Origin: an uncultured Chloroflexus sp.
Lineage (GTDB): Bacteria; Chloroflexota; Chloroflexia; Chloroflexales; Chloroflexaceae
Assembly: GCF_937129525.1 (NCBI RefSeq)
Contig: NZ_CAKZNK010000143.1
Location: forward strand, 45,254-109,253
Length of the DNA stretch: 64,000 nucleotides
Reading direction: 5' to 3'
This document shows positions 9,050-17,696 of the stretch, piece by piece; the stretch's first letter is position 1; each line of letters begins with the position of its first letter. Both the position numbers and the translations under genes were made by a program. The notes beneath the pieces are model-generated. The model did no database searches. It was not told the origin of the DNA and saw only the letters and a list, made by a program, of their open reading frames with translations.

Positions 9050-10030
9050 ATGAGTGAGTTCAATCACCGTTTGCGGAGCAAAGCCGCCCGGTTGCGTAAT
9101 CTCGAACACAAACTGTACAACGCACCGCCGCGCGGTTATAGCGTGATCGAACTCGCCAAACTGTGCGGCGTCAACCGGCGCACCATCTACCGCGATCTCG
9201 AAACGCTGAGTGAGGCCGGAGTACCGATCTGGCAACACAACCGCAGATATGGCCTTAACCGTGACGCCTACCTCGCCACTATCCGGCTCAATCTGAATGA
9301 AGCCATTGCCCTCTTCTTTGCAGCGCGTCTGCTGAGTCATCACAGTGACGAACACAATCCGCATATTGTCTCGGCGCTTGATCAACTGGCTGCGGGTCTA
9401 CCCGATCAAACAATTGCCAGTCACATTGCCCGTCTTGCCGACATTGTGCGCGCGCGTCCCCCCAATCCGCACTACATACACACGCTCGAACTGCTGACCC
9501 GCGCCTGGGCGGATCGGCGAATGGTGCGGATTCGATACCGGGCGCCGAACCGTCCACCAACCGAGCGCGAGATTGCGCCCTACTTCCTTGAAGTCACCCG
9601 CACCACGCCAGGCGTATACGTCATCGGTTACGACCGATTGCGCAACGATATGCGCACCTTCAAAGTAGAACGGATCGAGTCCGCCGAACTGATCGATGAG
9701 CAGTTCAGCATTCCGGCAGGCTTTGATCCTTATGAGCGATTAGCGCGGTCGTGGGAAGTGATGAACGAGGCAGAAGTAGCGATACATCTGCGCTTTAGCC
9801 CAACTGCGGCGCCGCGCGTGCGCGAGAATCGCTGGCATCACAGCCAGCAATTGATCGACAATGCGGATGGGGGCTGCGACCTGTACCTGACCGTTGCCGG
9901 CATTCGCGAGATCTTAGGCTGGGTTTTGAGTTGGGGGCCAGAAGTTGAAGTGCTGGCTCCAGAGGAACTGAGGATCGAAGTCATCAGCAATGCTCACCGC
10001 ATCCTGGCTCAATACGGTGAGATACGCTAA
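9050..10030 (+). CDS. HTH and WYL-domain transcriptional regulator
   Basis: About 326 residues. An N-terminal winged helix-turn-helix (DeoR/HTH_11 type, residues about 10-65) contains VNRRTIYRDLETLSEAGVPI. The WYL domain follows from about residue 140, with the conserved pattern around RMVRIRYRAP, the AP(Y)FLE stretch and the R-x-F-K-V-ER-I segment. A WCX-like C-terminal part ends the protein. WYL domains bind ligands, in some cases single-stranded DNA or RNA, and regulate transcription. ATG 9050 is used instead of the upstream TTG. It is transcribed towards rpmE, with a shared hairpin between. Target genes are unknown. Confidence 0.88.
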   Translation: MSEFNHRLRSKAARLRNLEHKLYNAPPRGYSVIELAKLCGVNRRTIYRDLETLSEAGVPIWQHNRRYGLNRDAYLATIRLNLNEAIALFFAARLLSHHSDEHNPHIVSALDQLAAGLPDQTIASHIARLADIVRARPPNPHYIHTLELLTRAWADRRMVRIRYRAPNRPPTEREIAPYFLEVTRTTPGVYVIGYDRLRNDMRTFKVERIESAELIDEQFSIPAGFDPYERLARSWEVMNEAEVAIHLRFSPTAAPRVRENRWHHSQQLIDNADGGCDLYLTVAGIREILGWVLSWGPEVEVLAPEELRIEVISNAHRILAQYGEIR

Positions 10031-10070
10031 GCGAAAAAACAATGCATGCGTTGGCGGCAACGCATGCATT
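10031..10070 (-). terminator. Terminator of the rplU-rpmA-rpmE operon
   Basis: AATGCATGCGTT, six-base loop, AACGCATGCATT: a perfect 12-bp stem. Read on the minus strand it is followed by GTTTTTTCGC, a proper T-tract. It can also stop the convergent WYL gene. Confidence 0.8.
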
Positions 10071-10111
10071 TCTGGAGAGTATGCCAGACTGAACCGATGG
10101 CCAGTCCTTCC

Positions 10112-10411
10112 TTACTCAGTTTCTTCGCCGTAAATCTCTTTGAGCAGGCTCTTCTTCTTTGGCTGTTCACGGCTAGCGCGGCGAGATTCGCGCTCACTCT
10201 GGCGTTCCTGGGCAATATTGAGCCGACGCATGAAGCGATCGACCTGACCGGCGGTATCGACGATGCGCTGCTCACCGGTGTAGAACGGATGGCAATTGGC
10301 GCAGATTTCAACCCGGAGATTGGGGCGGGTCGAGCCAATCTTCCACACCGTGCCACACGTGCCGCAAACAATACCGTCAGTGTAATATTTGGGATGAATA
10401 CCCTGTTTCAC
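10112..10411 (-). CDS. rpmE: 50S ribosomal protein L31 (zinc type, extended C-terminus)
   Basis: Large-subunit protein at the central protuberance bridging the subunits. GTG 10411 is chosen: it gives the family start MKQGIHPKYY and is preceded by GAGAGGA. Zinc ligands are visible as CGTC near residue 18 and CANC near residue 37, so this is the zinc-binding form. The core ends near residue 70, and about 30 further residues, rich in Arg, Glu, Ser and Lys, form an unusual polar tail. It lies 13 bases after rpmA, third gene of a minus-strand ribosomal operon. Confidence 0.92.
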   Translation of the reverse strand: MKQGIHPKYYTDGIVCGTCGTVWKIGSTRPNLRVEICANCHPFYTGEQRIVDTAGQVDRFMRRLNIAQERQSERESRRASREQPKKKSLLKEIYGEETE

Positions 10412-10424
10412 CGTCGTATCCTCT

Positions 10425-10703
10425 CTAACTGGCAGCAGCTTCGGTTGCCGCAACAGGTATCACGCTAACCATCTTCTGGGTGCGCGAATAGTGACCAAAC
10501 TGCACCACACCATCAACGAGGGCGTAGAGTGTCCAGTCGCGACCAACACCGACATTCGCGCCCGGCTTAATCTTAGTGCCACATTGACGCACGATCACAT
10601 TGCCGGCGCGCACGCGCTCGCCACCGAAGCGCTTGACACCGCGCATTTTCGGATTGCTATCGCGGCCATTGCGCGAGCTACCTACACCTTTTTTGTGTGC
10701 CAT
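10425..10703 (-). CDS. rpmA: 50S ribosomal protein L27
   Basis: Large-subunit protein near the peptidyl-transferase centre. It opens [16 protein letters not shown], with no Firmicutes-type cleavable leader before the conserved start. The [11 protein letters not shown] and [13 protein letters not shown] segments are typical. Length 92 residues, slightly longer than usual because of an Ala-rich tail. Located 13 bases after rplU, the standard rplU-rpmA pair. Confidence 0.97.
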   Translation of the reverse strand: MAHKKGVGSSRNGRDSNPKMRGVKRFGGERVRAGNVIVRQCGTKIKPGANVGVGRDWTLYALVDGVVQFGHYSRTQKMVSVIPVAATEAAAS

Positions 10704-10716
10704 TGTTCAAGCTCCT

Positions 10717-11028
10717 CTAGGCGACGATCTCGCTGATGCGAATCTGCGTATAGCGCTGGCGATGACCGGTGCGGCGGCGATAGCGGGTCTTGTTACGGTA
10801 ACGGAAGACCACGATCTTATCACCCTTCTGCTCGCCCAACACCTCGGCGCGCACCACTGCGCCTTCCACCAGCGGCGAGCCGACCTTTACCTGCTCCGCA
10901 TCACCCACCAAGAGCACTTCATCCAGCTCGATTTGGCTGCCCGGCTCGGCATTGATCAGGTCAATAGTCAAAACCTGACCTGGCTCGACCCGGTATTGCA
11001 TACCACGGTCACGAATAATCGCATACAC
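10717..11028 (-). CDS. rplU: 50S ribosomal protein L21
   Basis: Primary 23S-binding protein, 103 residues, opening [17 protein letters not shown] and containing the conserved [22 protein letters not shown]-binding segment. Translation starts at a GTG preceded by AAGGAGAAG. It leads the rplU-rpmA-rpmE operon, which has a near-consensus promoter at 11112-11140 and a structured leader of about 75 bases. Confidence 0.97.
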   Translation of the reverse strand: MYAIIRDRGMQYRVEPGQVLTIDLINAEPGSQIELDEVLLVGDAEQVKVGSPLVEGAVVRAEVLGEQKGDKIVVFRYRNKTRYRRRTGHRQRYTQIRISEIVA

Positions 11029-11048
11029 GGTCTTCTTCTCCTTGGGGC

Positions 11049-11098
11049 GACGCTCAAACAGCGTCGAGACAACATGAAAACAGAGCGGTTAGACCGCC
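11049..11098 (-). ncRNA. Structured 5' leader of rplU
   Basis: Read as RNA from the minus strand, the leader holds GGCGGT-CTA-ACCGC(T) followed by CTGTTTTC. A second stem, GACGCT-GTTTG-AGCGTC, lies about 20 bases before the ribosome site. The first resembles an attenuator, the second a binding stem. A regulatory role by a ribosomal protein is an inference. Confidence 0.4.
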
Positions 11099-11111
11099 CT
11101 TCGCCTTGCGT

Positions 11112-11140
11112 AGTATAGCAAAGGCCGGGCATAGTGTCAA
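11112..11140 (-). promoter_or_regulatory. Strong sigma-A promoter of rplU-rpmA-rpmE
   Basis: Minus strand: TTGACA, a 17-base spacer, TATACT. The -35 box abuts the stop codon of the upstream response-regulator gene (ending at 11142). It is identical in both hexamers and spacing to the rpsL promoter at 59630-59658. Confidence 0.8.
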
Positions 11141-11141
11141 A

Positions 11142-12068
11142 CTATGTGCTACGGGCAATGCGCGCCATCTCTTCACAGACGCGCAGAGCGGCAATGCGCG
11201 CCCAACCGAGCGAGGCATTGGCGCCGATTGCCAGCAGCAAGATGAGATCTTCCACCGAGGCCATGATGATATTCTGATCCTGGCCTTCATGAATGACCAG
11301 ATGACCGGGTTGCTGCTGACCCAAATGGCGACCAATTTCGGCCAGGGCAAGAGTGTTGCCGGCAGCCAGTGCAGCCACGACCGTCACATTAATATCACGC
11401 CGACGACTCCAGTGACTCAAGACTAACCCGCTCATATCGGCTAAAATCGCACATTGCACATCAGGCGCGAGAGCGAGATCTTTGAGCGACTGGCGCATCT
11501 GTTCGAGCTGGGCTTCCGAGTAGCTCCGCCCAACCCGTCCACTTTGCTGGGGCGTAAGGCGCATCGCTACCGATGACGGACTGCCCGGTTGCGTTTGGGC
11601 AGGTTGGCGCGCGCGCAATGCGGCTAACCGCTGGCTAAAGCGGCTGCCACTCGCTGGTTCTGATGGCGCAGATTCGGCTCGACCGGCACTCGTCAATGGT
11701 TTGATTGGGTCAAGTAGCGTTGCGGCAGTCAGACGCAACTGCTCGGCGGTGGCCGGTTTGGCCAGTACATAGTCGATCTGCAATTCAGCTTTGAGCCGCG
11801 GTGTCAAATCTTCCGGACTGATGGTGAAGACCACAATCGCAGTGCCAGGATCGAGCTGACGAACACGTTGAATCAGTTCGATACCGCTCATGCCCGGCAT
11901 ATGCAGATCGGTAAGGAGCAGATCAACCGGCTGACGCGAGATGTGCAGCAACGCTGCTTCTGCCGATGAGACATCGCTGACTTCGTAGGACGTTTCTTCG
12001 GTCAAAGCCAGGGTGACCAGCCGACGAATGTTTGGATCATCATCAACAATTAAGATGCGCTTCGACAT
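11142..12068 (-). CDS. Response regulator receiver fused to a Roadblock/LC7 domain
   Basis: About 308 residues. The receiver domain (1-120) has the acidic pair DD at 9-10, phospho-acceptor Asp54 in LLTDLHMPG, Thr82 and Lys104 (AKPAT). A Pro/Ser/Gln-rich linker runs from about 120 to 185. The C-terminal Roadblock/LC7-like domain (about 190-300) resembles GTPase-regulating proteins of the MglB type. There is no DNA-binding domain. A plausible role is phosphorylation-controlled regulation of a small GTPase, for example in gliding polarity, but no GTPase gene is nearby. Preceded by a hairpin leader at 12089-12110. Confidence 0.82.
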   Translation of the reverse strand: MSKRILIVDDDPNIRRLVTLALTEETSYEVSDVSSAEAALLHISRQPVDLLLTDLHMPGMSGIELIQRVRQLDPGTAIVVFTISPEDLTPRLKAELQIDYVLAKPATAEQLRLTAATLLDPIKPLTSAGRAESAPSEPASGSRFSQRLAALRARQPAQTQPGSPSSVAMRLTPQQSGRVGRSYSEAQLEQMRQSLKDLALAPDVQCAILADMSGLVLSHWSRRRDINVTVVAALAAGNTLALAEIGRHLGQQQPGHLVIHEGQDQNIIMASVEDLILLLAIGANASLGWARIAALRVCEEMARIARST

Positions 12069-12088
12069 AACCGCTCCGGCGAACGCAA

Positions 12089-12110
12089 CGCCGCGCCATC
12101 TGGCGCGGCG
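12089..12110 (-). other. GC-rich stem-loop between aspS and the response regulator gene
   Basis: CGCCGCGCC, loop ATCT, GGCGCGGCG: a perfect 9-bp stem. It lies about 20 bases before the response-regulator start and downstream of the -10 at 12135-12140, so it would be in the mRNA leader. No T-tract. Confidence 0.4.
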
Positions 12111-12134
12111 GCGGCATGGACGTCGTGCATCTAT

Positions 12135-12140
12135 AGTATA
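12135..12140 (-). promoter_or_regulatory. Predicted -10 of the response regulator gene, with direct repeats
   Basis: Minus-strand TATACT with a poor -35 (GACAAA-like). The spacer carries two direct copies of GCCGGTT (plus strand, 12141-12157) at a 10-base period, which could be an activator or repressor site. Confidence 0.3.
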
Positions 12141-12264
12141 GCCGGTTCTGGCCGGTTTTGTCGCCCGGATAGCGGTACTATTTTTGGGTCATTACGGTGC
12201 CCACTCCACTCTGTCATAGCGATACAGCGACAGGTGAGATACGCCAGTCTACCCATTTCGCACA

Positions 12265-14049
12265 TTATGCGTTATCAGCCGCTGAACCGTTCACAATCCG
12301 GATGTGTAGTTCTTTCAACTGGCGCTCATCCACCGGCGACGGCGCATTGGTCATCAGGTCAACCGCCTGCTGGGTTTTGGGGAAGGCCATCACTTCCCGG
12401 ATCGTCGGTTCGCCAGCCAAAATCATCACCAGCCGATCGATACCGGGAGCGATACCGCCGTGCGGCGGCGCGCCATATTCGAAGGCTTCAAGCATATGAC
12501 CAAATTGAGCTTGCGCCTGATCTTCACTGATGCCGAGTAGCGAGAAGATTTGCTGTTGCACATCACGACGGTGGATACGAATGCTACCACCACCTGCCTC
12601 ATAGCCGTTGAGAATGAGGTCGTAGGCCTTTGCCCGCACCTTGCCGGGATCGGTAGTCAGCAGATGCAGGTCTTCATCTTTGGGTGCGGTGAACGGATGA
12701 TGCACGGCATCCCAGCGCTGTTCGTCGGCATTCCACTCCACCAGCGGAAAATCAACCACCCACGCGAAGCAAAGGGTATTGGGGTCGGCCAGATCGAGTA
12801 ACTCGGCCAGTTTGCGGCGCAATTTATCGAGTGAAGCGGCTACCACTGCCGGTTGATCGGCCACCAGCAAGAGCAAATCGCCGGGTTGAGCAGCCATCCG
12901 TTCAGCAATAGCAGCAAACTCACCAGGAGCTAGATTCCTGGCAAAACTTGAGCGAATCTCACCGCCGTCAGCCGGTAACACAGCCCACGCCAGACCTCTA
13001 GCGCCACCGGCCCGAGCTACCTCGGCCAGCTCATCAATCTGCTTCCGCGAGAAGGTCGCGCATCCCGGCGCGCGGATTCCTTTGACCTGCCCGCCATTAG
13101 CCAGCGCCGCGCGGAAGACCTGGAATGGGGTTTCCGCCAGCAGATCGCTTAGATTGACCAGTTCCAGATCGTAGCGCAGATCGGGCTTATCTGAACCGTA
13201 ACGTTCCATTGCCTCGGTGTAGGTTAAGCGGCGGAACGGGGTCAGCAGATGCTTGTGCGGAGTTATCGCGCGGCAGAGCGCCGTAAAGAGCCGTTCGATC
13301 AGATCGAGCACATCTTCCTGATCGACGAAGCTCATCTCCATATCAAGCTGAGTAAACTCAGGCTGGCGGTCGGCGCGCTGATCTTCATCACGGAAACAGC
13401 GCGCAATCTGAAAGTATTTATCGTAGCCGGCCACCATCAACAACTGTTTGAGCTGTTGCGGGCTTTGCGGCAGGGCGTAAAACTTGCCCGGATGCAACCG
13501 TGACGGCACCAGATAATCGCGCGCGCCTTCTGGGGTTGATTTAATCAGGATCGGAGTCTCGATTTCAACAAAGCCTTCGGCATCGAGAAAGTCGCGAATA
13601 AATTTCACCACACGATGGCGCAGGATCAGATTGCGCTGCATCCGTTCACGACGAAGGTCGAGATAGCGATACTTCAGGCGCACTGCTTCATCTTCACCGC
13701 CTTCTTTGGCAATATAAATCGGCGTCGTGCGGGCTGGATTCAAGACCTGCGCTGCATGGGCAACCACTTCAATCTCACCGGTGGCGAGATCTGGATTGAC
13801 CGCTTCGGGCGGGCGAATCCGCACCTCACCCCGCACCTGAACTACATATTCCGAACGCACCGTCTCGGCCACAGTATGCGCCTCAGCATACGCGCTGCTA
13901 AACACAACCTGCGTGATCCCATAACGATCGCGCAAGTCTATGAAGATGAGATCGCCATGATCGCGCCGGCGATGCACCCAACCGGCCAGTGTCACCTCTT
14001 GACCGGCGTGAGCGGGGCGCAATTCACCACAGGTATGTGAACGGTACAT
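12265..14049 (-). CDS. aspS: Aspartyl-tRNA synthetase
   Basis: Class II synthetase charging tRNA-Asp. The N-terminal OB-fold anticodon domain covers residues about 1-105 ([20 protein letters not shown]). Class II motif 2 is present around residues 215-235 ([20 protein letters not shown]). A GAD insertion follows (about 285-415). Motif 3 ([14 protein letters not shown]) is near residue 545. At 594 residues it is the long bacterial form. Whether it discriminates tRNA-Asp from tRNA-Asn cannot be told here. A minus-strand TATAAT lies in the gap before it. Confidence 0.97.
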   Translation of the reverse strand: MYRSHTCGELRPAHAGQEVTLAGWVHRRRDHGDLIFIDLRDRYGITQVVFSSAYAEAHTVAETVRSEYVVQVRGEVRIRPPEAVNPDLATGEIEVVAHAAQVLNPARTTPIYIAKEGGEDEAVRLKYRYLDLRRERMQRNLILRHRVVKFIRDFLDAEGFVEIETPILIKSTPEGARDYLVPSRLHPGKFYALPQSPQQLKQLLMVAGYDKYFQIARCFRDEDQRADRQPEFTQLDMEMSFVDQEDVLDLIERLFTALCRAITPHKHLLTPFRRLTYTEAMERYGSDKPDLRYDLELVNLSDLLAETPFQVFRAALANGGQVKGIRAPGCATFSRKQIDELAEVARAGGARGLAWAVLPADGGEIRSSFARNLAPGEFAAIAERMAAQPGDLLLLVADQPAVVAASLDKLRRKLAELLDLADPNTLCFAWVVDFPLVEWNADEQRWDAVHHPFTAPKDEDLHLLTTDPGKVRAKAYDLILNGYEAGGGSIRIHRRDVQQQIFSLLGISEDQAQAQFGHMLEAFEYGAPPHGGIAPGIDRLVMILAGEPTIREVMAFPKTQQAVDLMTNAPSPVDERQLKELHIRIVNGSAADNA

Positions 14050-14123
14050 AGACTCTCCTGCCGGATCGACAGCGGCAAAGTTCTTCTAGCCGTCGCATTA
14101 TAACACAGGCCTTGCGCCGATTT

Positions 14124-15041
14124 TCATCCATCGATCTGCTGAATCAGATCGGTCAGCCACCGAGTGGTAGCGCCAACCGGTAACCGGTCTAACGCCTCTC
14201 GCGCAGCAGCTTGCTGTTCAGACAGCGCATTGCGCGCCGCCGGCAAACCAGCAGCCCGGATCAGTGGTAACGCTGCCGCGACCGTCATCGAGGTGGGTTG
14301 GGTGAAGACTGCATGTAACACTGGATCGAGCGGATCATCTGCTGCCAGGAGCAATGCCAGCGGCACATGACCGGTCTGCAACCGCGCTCCATCAGCTTCC
14401 AGATCGCGGATTTCGGCGACCAGTTGTCGGGCCAGACCGAGATGCAGACCGAAACGCGCTGCCGGTTCCAGCAATGATTCGGGCAAACCACCGCACAACA
14501 CACCGGCCTGAGCTGCCGCACTGAGCAAAGCGCCTGACAGAGCTTCGGCTCGTTGCCAGTACACTGCCAGTGCCGCTGCGCGCGGTGTCAGGCTGGTCAC
14601 GGTGGTAAGCTGACCCTCGCAAATGCGCATCACTGCCTGGGAATAGAGGCCGATAATGCGTGGATCAGGACTGCGCGCCATTTCACCAGCAGCCAGCGCA
14701 AAGAGGTAATCTCCCACCATTAACGCGACACCGTGATCCCATGCGCCATTGGCAATCTGCCCACGGCGACGAGCCTGTTCATCAATCAAATTGTCATGGG
14801 TACGGGTAGCGGCCTGGATCAATTCAACCGCAGCCGCAGCATGGGCGACTTGTTCATCAACGTGATGACCAAGCCTGGCAATTGCCAGCACAATCAGCGC
14901 GCGCAATCGATCAGAGGGATCGGTAATCAGATGTGAATCGACCAGCGTGATTACCGACAACCGCGCGCGCGTTCGCTCGCGCAACAGGCTCTCGACGCGC
15001 AAGAGATCGTGATGCAATTCCGGCGGAATGGTCAGATTCAT
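14124..15041 (-). CDS. Polyprenyl synthetase-like protein with altered Asp-rich motifs
   Basis: About 305 residues, alpha-helical, with the family's VGDYLFALA segment and a recognisable first Asp-rich region. That region reads HDNLIDE where active enzymes have HDD-x-x-D. The second region reads AEIRD where active enzymes have DD-x-x-D, and the following Lys is missing. Trans-isoprenyl diphosphate synthases need these aspartates to bind magnesium-diphosphate, so activity is doubtful. It may be a non-catalytic partner or a repurposed protein. It has its own promoter, divergent from the acylase gene. Confidence 0.75.
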   Translation of the reverse strand: MNLTIPPELHHDLLRVESLLRERTRARLSVITLVDSHLITDPSDRLRALIVLAIARLGHHVDEQVAHAAAAVELIQAATRTHDNLIDEQARRRGQIANGAWDHGVALMVGDYLFALAAGEMARSPDPRIIGLYSQAVMRICEGQLTTVTSLTPRAAALAVYWQRAEALSGALLSAAAQAGVLCGGLPESLLEPAARFGLHLGLARQLVAEIRDLEADGARLQTGHVPLALLLAADDPLDPVLHAVFTQPTSMTVAAALPLIRAAGLPAARNALSEQQAAAREALDRLPVGATTRWLTDLIQQIDG

Positions 15042-15081
15042 GGCGCATTCCAGGTTTGGTGTCGTTTATCCACTGTGAGGA

Positions 15082-15110
15082 AAGATACGCTATCCCCGCG
15101 CCACTGTCAA
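15082..15110 (-). promoter_or_regulatory. Predicted sigma-A promoter of the prenyl synthetase-like gene
   Basis: Minus strand: TTGACA, 17-base spacer, TATCTT, ending about 40 bases before the start codon. Confidence 0.55.
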
Positions 15111-15175
15111 CCGCCTGACCGGACAATGGCCAGACTGAATAGCAATCCACCATCGTGTCAGTCTTGCGCGCCAGT

Positions 15176-15204
15176 TTGACACTTCAGCAGCTCAGGTTCA
15201 CAAT
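15176..15204 (+). promoter_or_regulatory. Predicted sigma-A promoter of the acylase gene
   Basis: TTGACA, 17-base spacer, CACAAT, about 40 bases before the GTG start at 15243. It is divergent from the promoter at 15082-15110. Confidence 0.5.
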
Positions 15205-15242
15205 ACAGGTATCACCTATTCAGCCGGAAACGGAGGTGGAGC

Positions 15243-17696
15243 GTGACATTTAACCCCTCTCGCCTTGGACGGGCCATCGGCATCAGTGTTGGCGCAATTG
15301 CGGCGCTCGCCGGCGTAGGCGCACTGGTTGCTCTGCGGCGTCCCTTGCCACGCACAAACGGGCGGATCAAACTACCCGGCTTGCGCGCGAGGGTCGAAGT
15401 TCGCCGTGATCGCTGGGGCATTCCGCATATCTACGCCGAGCATAATGAAGATCTCTTCTGTGCGCTTGGTTATGTGCATGCGCAAGATCGGCTCTGGCAG
15501 ATGGAAATGCATCGCCGGATTGGGCATGGGCGGTTAGCGGAAATCTTCGGACCGGTTGCGATAGACTCCGACCGTTTTATCCGCACGCTGGGTTTTAGTC
15601 GCATTGCCCGCCGGGAAGCAACGTTGCTCGACGACGAGACTGCGACATTGATGACCGCCTATCTGCGCGGCGTCAATGCGTTGATCGAGCATACCGGCAA
15701 CCGTTTGCCACTGGAGTTTACCCTTCTCGGCATCCAGCCGCAGCCGTGGGAATTGACCGATCTGCTGGTCTGGCCGAAGATGATGTCATTGACACTTGCG
15801 GCCAACTGGATGCAAGAGCTGTTACAGGCGCAGATTGTCGCAACTGTTGGTATCGAACGGGCGAGCGCACTGCTTCCGCGTTATCCCGAAGATGGGCCGC
15901 TAACGATCCCGGCTGGAGCGCACTACACCCCGGATATGGGTGCCGCCGCTCTGCAACTGGCCAGCGAAGCCGCTTTCTTTACCGGTGAGACCGAGACCCC
16001 ACAAGGATCGAATGCCTGGGTGGTGGCGGGCAAACGTACTACCAGTGGCCGACCCTTGCTGGCAAATGACCCCCACCTGAATCTCTCGTTGCCGAACCTA
16101 TGGTATCAAGTGCATCTGGAAGGTGGTGATTTTCACGTCGCCGGCGCAACGATTCCTGCAACCTGCGGAGTGATCATCGGCCACAATCAACGCATCGCCT
16201 GGGGAGTAACGAATGCCCGCACGGACAATCAGGATCTCTTCATCGAGCGTTTTGACCCTGCCGATCCACTCCGCTACCGCTGGCGCGATGAATGGCTGAC
16301 TGCCGAACTGGTGCAAGAGACGATTACGGTCAAAGGGCAGGCTGAACCGGTTGTGATTGATGTCCGCATCACCCGCCATGGCCCGATCATCGATCCGGTA
16401 GCCGGCGCGCTGCGCGGTGAAACCCCTGCTTCCGGTGAAGAAAGCATAGCCCTGGCGCTGCAATGGACTGCGCTCGAACCATCTGCGCTGACCCGCGCTG
16501 TGCTGCGGCTCAACCGTGCCCGCAACTGGGAAGAGTTCCGCGCCGCTCTGACCGATTGGGACACACCACCACAGAACTTCATCTACGCCGACATTGACGG
16601 CCATATCGGGTACTGTCTGGCCGGTCGCCTGCCTGTTCGCCGTCGCAGCGACGGTATGCTGCCGGTGCCCGGCTGGAATGGAGAATACGAGTGGGAAGGA
16701 ATGATCCCATTTGCCGAGCTACCCAGTCAGCTCGATCCACCAAACGGGGCCATTGTTACTGCCAATCATCGGATTACTGCCGAAGATCGGCCCACGAGCG
16801 CGCCAATTCACGGTTCCTGGCTCAACCCATACCGCGCCCAGCGCATTCAGGATCTGCTTGCGGCCACAAAACAACACGATGCGCGCAGCTTCGCCCGCAT
16901 TCAAAACGATGTGCTTTCCCTCCCCGGCAAGGCGCTGGTCGAACAGGTTGCCCGTCTCAATCTTGAACCTGGCATGGAGCAGCGTGTCCGTGACCTCTTT
17001 GTCACCTGGGACGGTCAGCTTCGGGCCGAGAGTGTCGGGGGAGCAATTTATGAAGGCTTACGTTATCATCTGCTGCGAATTGTTTATCAGGAACTGGCCG
17101 ATCTGTTCCGGGTTCCAGCAGCGCTAGGCACATTCAGCGTCCTGCCAGCCAATATTTACCTTGAAAGAGCGCTTCCCATGATCCTGACCCGGATGGCAAC
17201 GCAACCGCTCGATCAACCTGACGAATGGTTGGGGAATGGACGCACCTGGGGCGGCGTTTTGCGGGCTGCGCTGGCCCGCACCGCTGCCGAACTACGCGAG
17301 CGTCTCGGCCCTGACCCGACCCGCTGGCAGTATGGTCGAATCCATTCCCTAACTCTACGGCATCCATTAGGCAGCGTGCCAGCCTTAACACCGCTTTTCA
17401 ACCGCGGGCCATGGCCTATGGGTGGCGACATCGATACGGTCAATCATTGCTACATTCCACGCGACACTGCCGGCATGCAAATCTACAACGCGCCATCGGT
17501 GCGCTTCATTCTTGATTTGAATGATTGGGATGCTTCGCGGGCCATTTTACCTGCCGGTCAGAGCGGCCATCCGGCCAGCCCTCACTACGCCGATATGACG
17601 GCAGCCTGGCGCGCCGGGGCATACCATCCATTGCTCTGGACTCGACCCGCAGTTGAACGACATACCGCTCACGTGTTGACATTAACGGGCGAATGA
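15243..17696 (+). CDS. Penicillin acylase family (Ntn) hydrolase
   Basis: About 817 residues. An N-terminal hydrophobic segment (10-31) serves as a signal or anchor. The alpha-chain region contains RDRWGIPHIYAEHNEDL (54-71) and GYVHAQDRLWQM. The self-cleavage site and nucleophile appear as Gly255-Ser256-Asn257 (QGSNAWVV), so the precursor should cut itself into alpha and beta chains. The beta-chain holds HGPII and similar conserved segments. Substrates in this family include beta-lactams, acyl-homoserine lactones and other amides; none can be assigned here. GTG start, preceded by GGAGGTGGAG. It overlaps the next gene by four bases. Confidence 0.9.
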   Translation: MTFNPSRLGRAIGISVGAIAALAGVGALVALRRPLPRTNGRIKLPGLRARVEVRRDRWGIPHIYAEHNEDLFCALGYVHAQDRLWQMEMHRRIGHGRLAEIFGPVAIDSDRFIRTLGFSRIARREATLLDDETATLMTAYLRGVNALIEHTGNRLPLEFTLLGIQPQPWELTDLLVWPKMMSLTLAANWMQELLQAQIVATVGIERASALLPRYPEDGPLTIPAGAHYTPDMGAAALQLASEAAFFTGETETPQGSNAWVVAGKRTTSGRPLLANDPHLNLSLPNLWYQVHLEGGDFHVAGATIPATCGVIIGHNQRIAWGVTNARTDNQDLFIERFDPADPLRYRWRDEWLTAELVQETITVKGQAEPVVIDVRITRHGPIIDPVAGALRGETPASGEESIALALQWTALEPSALTRAVLRLNRARNWEEFRAALTDWDTPPQNFIYADIDGHIGYCLAGRLPVRRRSDGMLPVPGWNGEYEWEGMIPFAELPSQLDPPNGAIVTANHRITAEDRPTSAPIHGSWLNPYRAQRIQDLLAATKQHDARSFARIQNDVLSLPGKALVEQVARLNLEPGMEQRVRDLFVTWDGQLRAESVGGAIYEGLRYHLLRIVYQELADLFRVPAALGTFSVLPANIYLERALPMILTRMATQPLDQPDEWLGNGRTWGGVLRAALARTAAELRERLGPDPTRWQYGRIHSLTLRHPLGSVPALTPLFNRGPWPMGGDIDTVNHCYIPRDTAGMQIYNAPSVRFILDLNDWDASRAILPAGQSGHPASPHYADMTAAWRAGAYHPLLWTRPAVERHTAHVLTLTGE

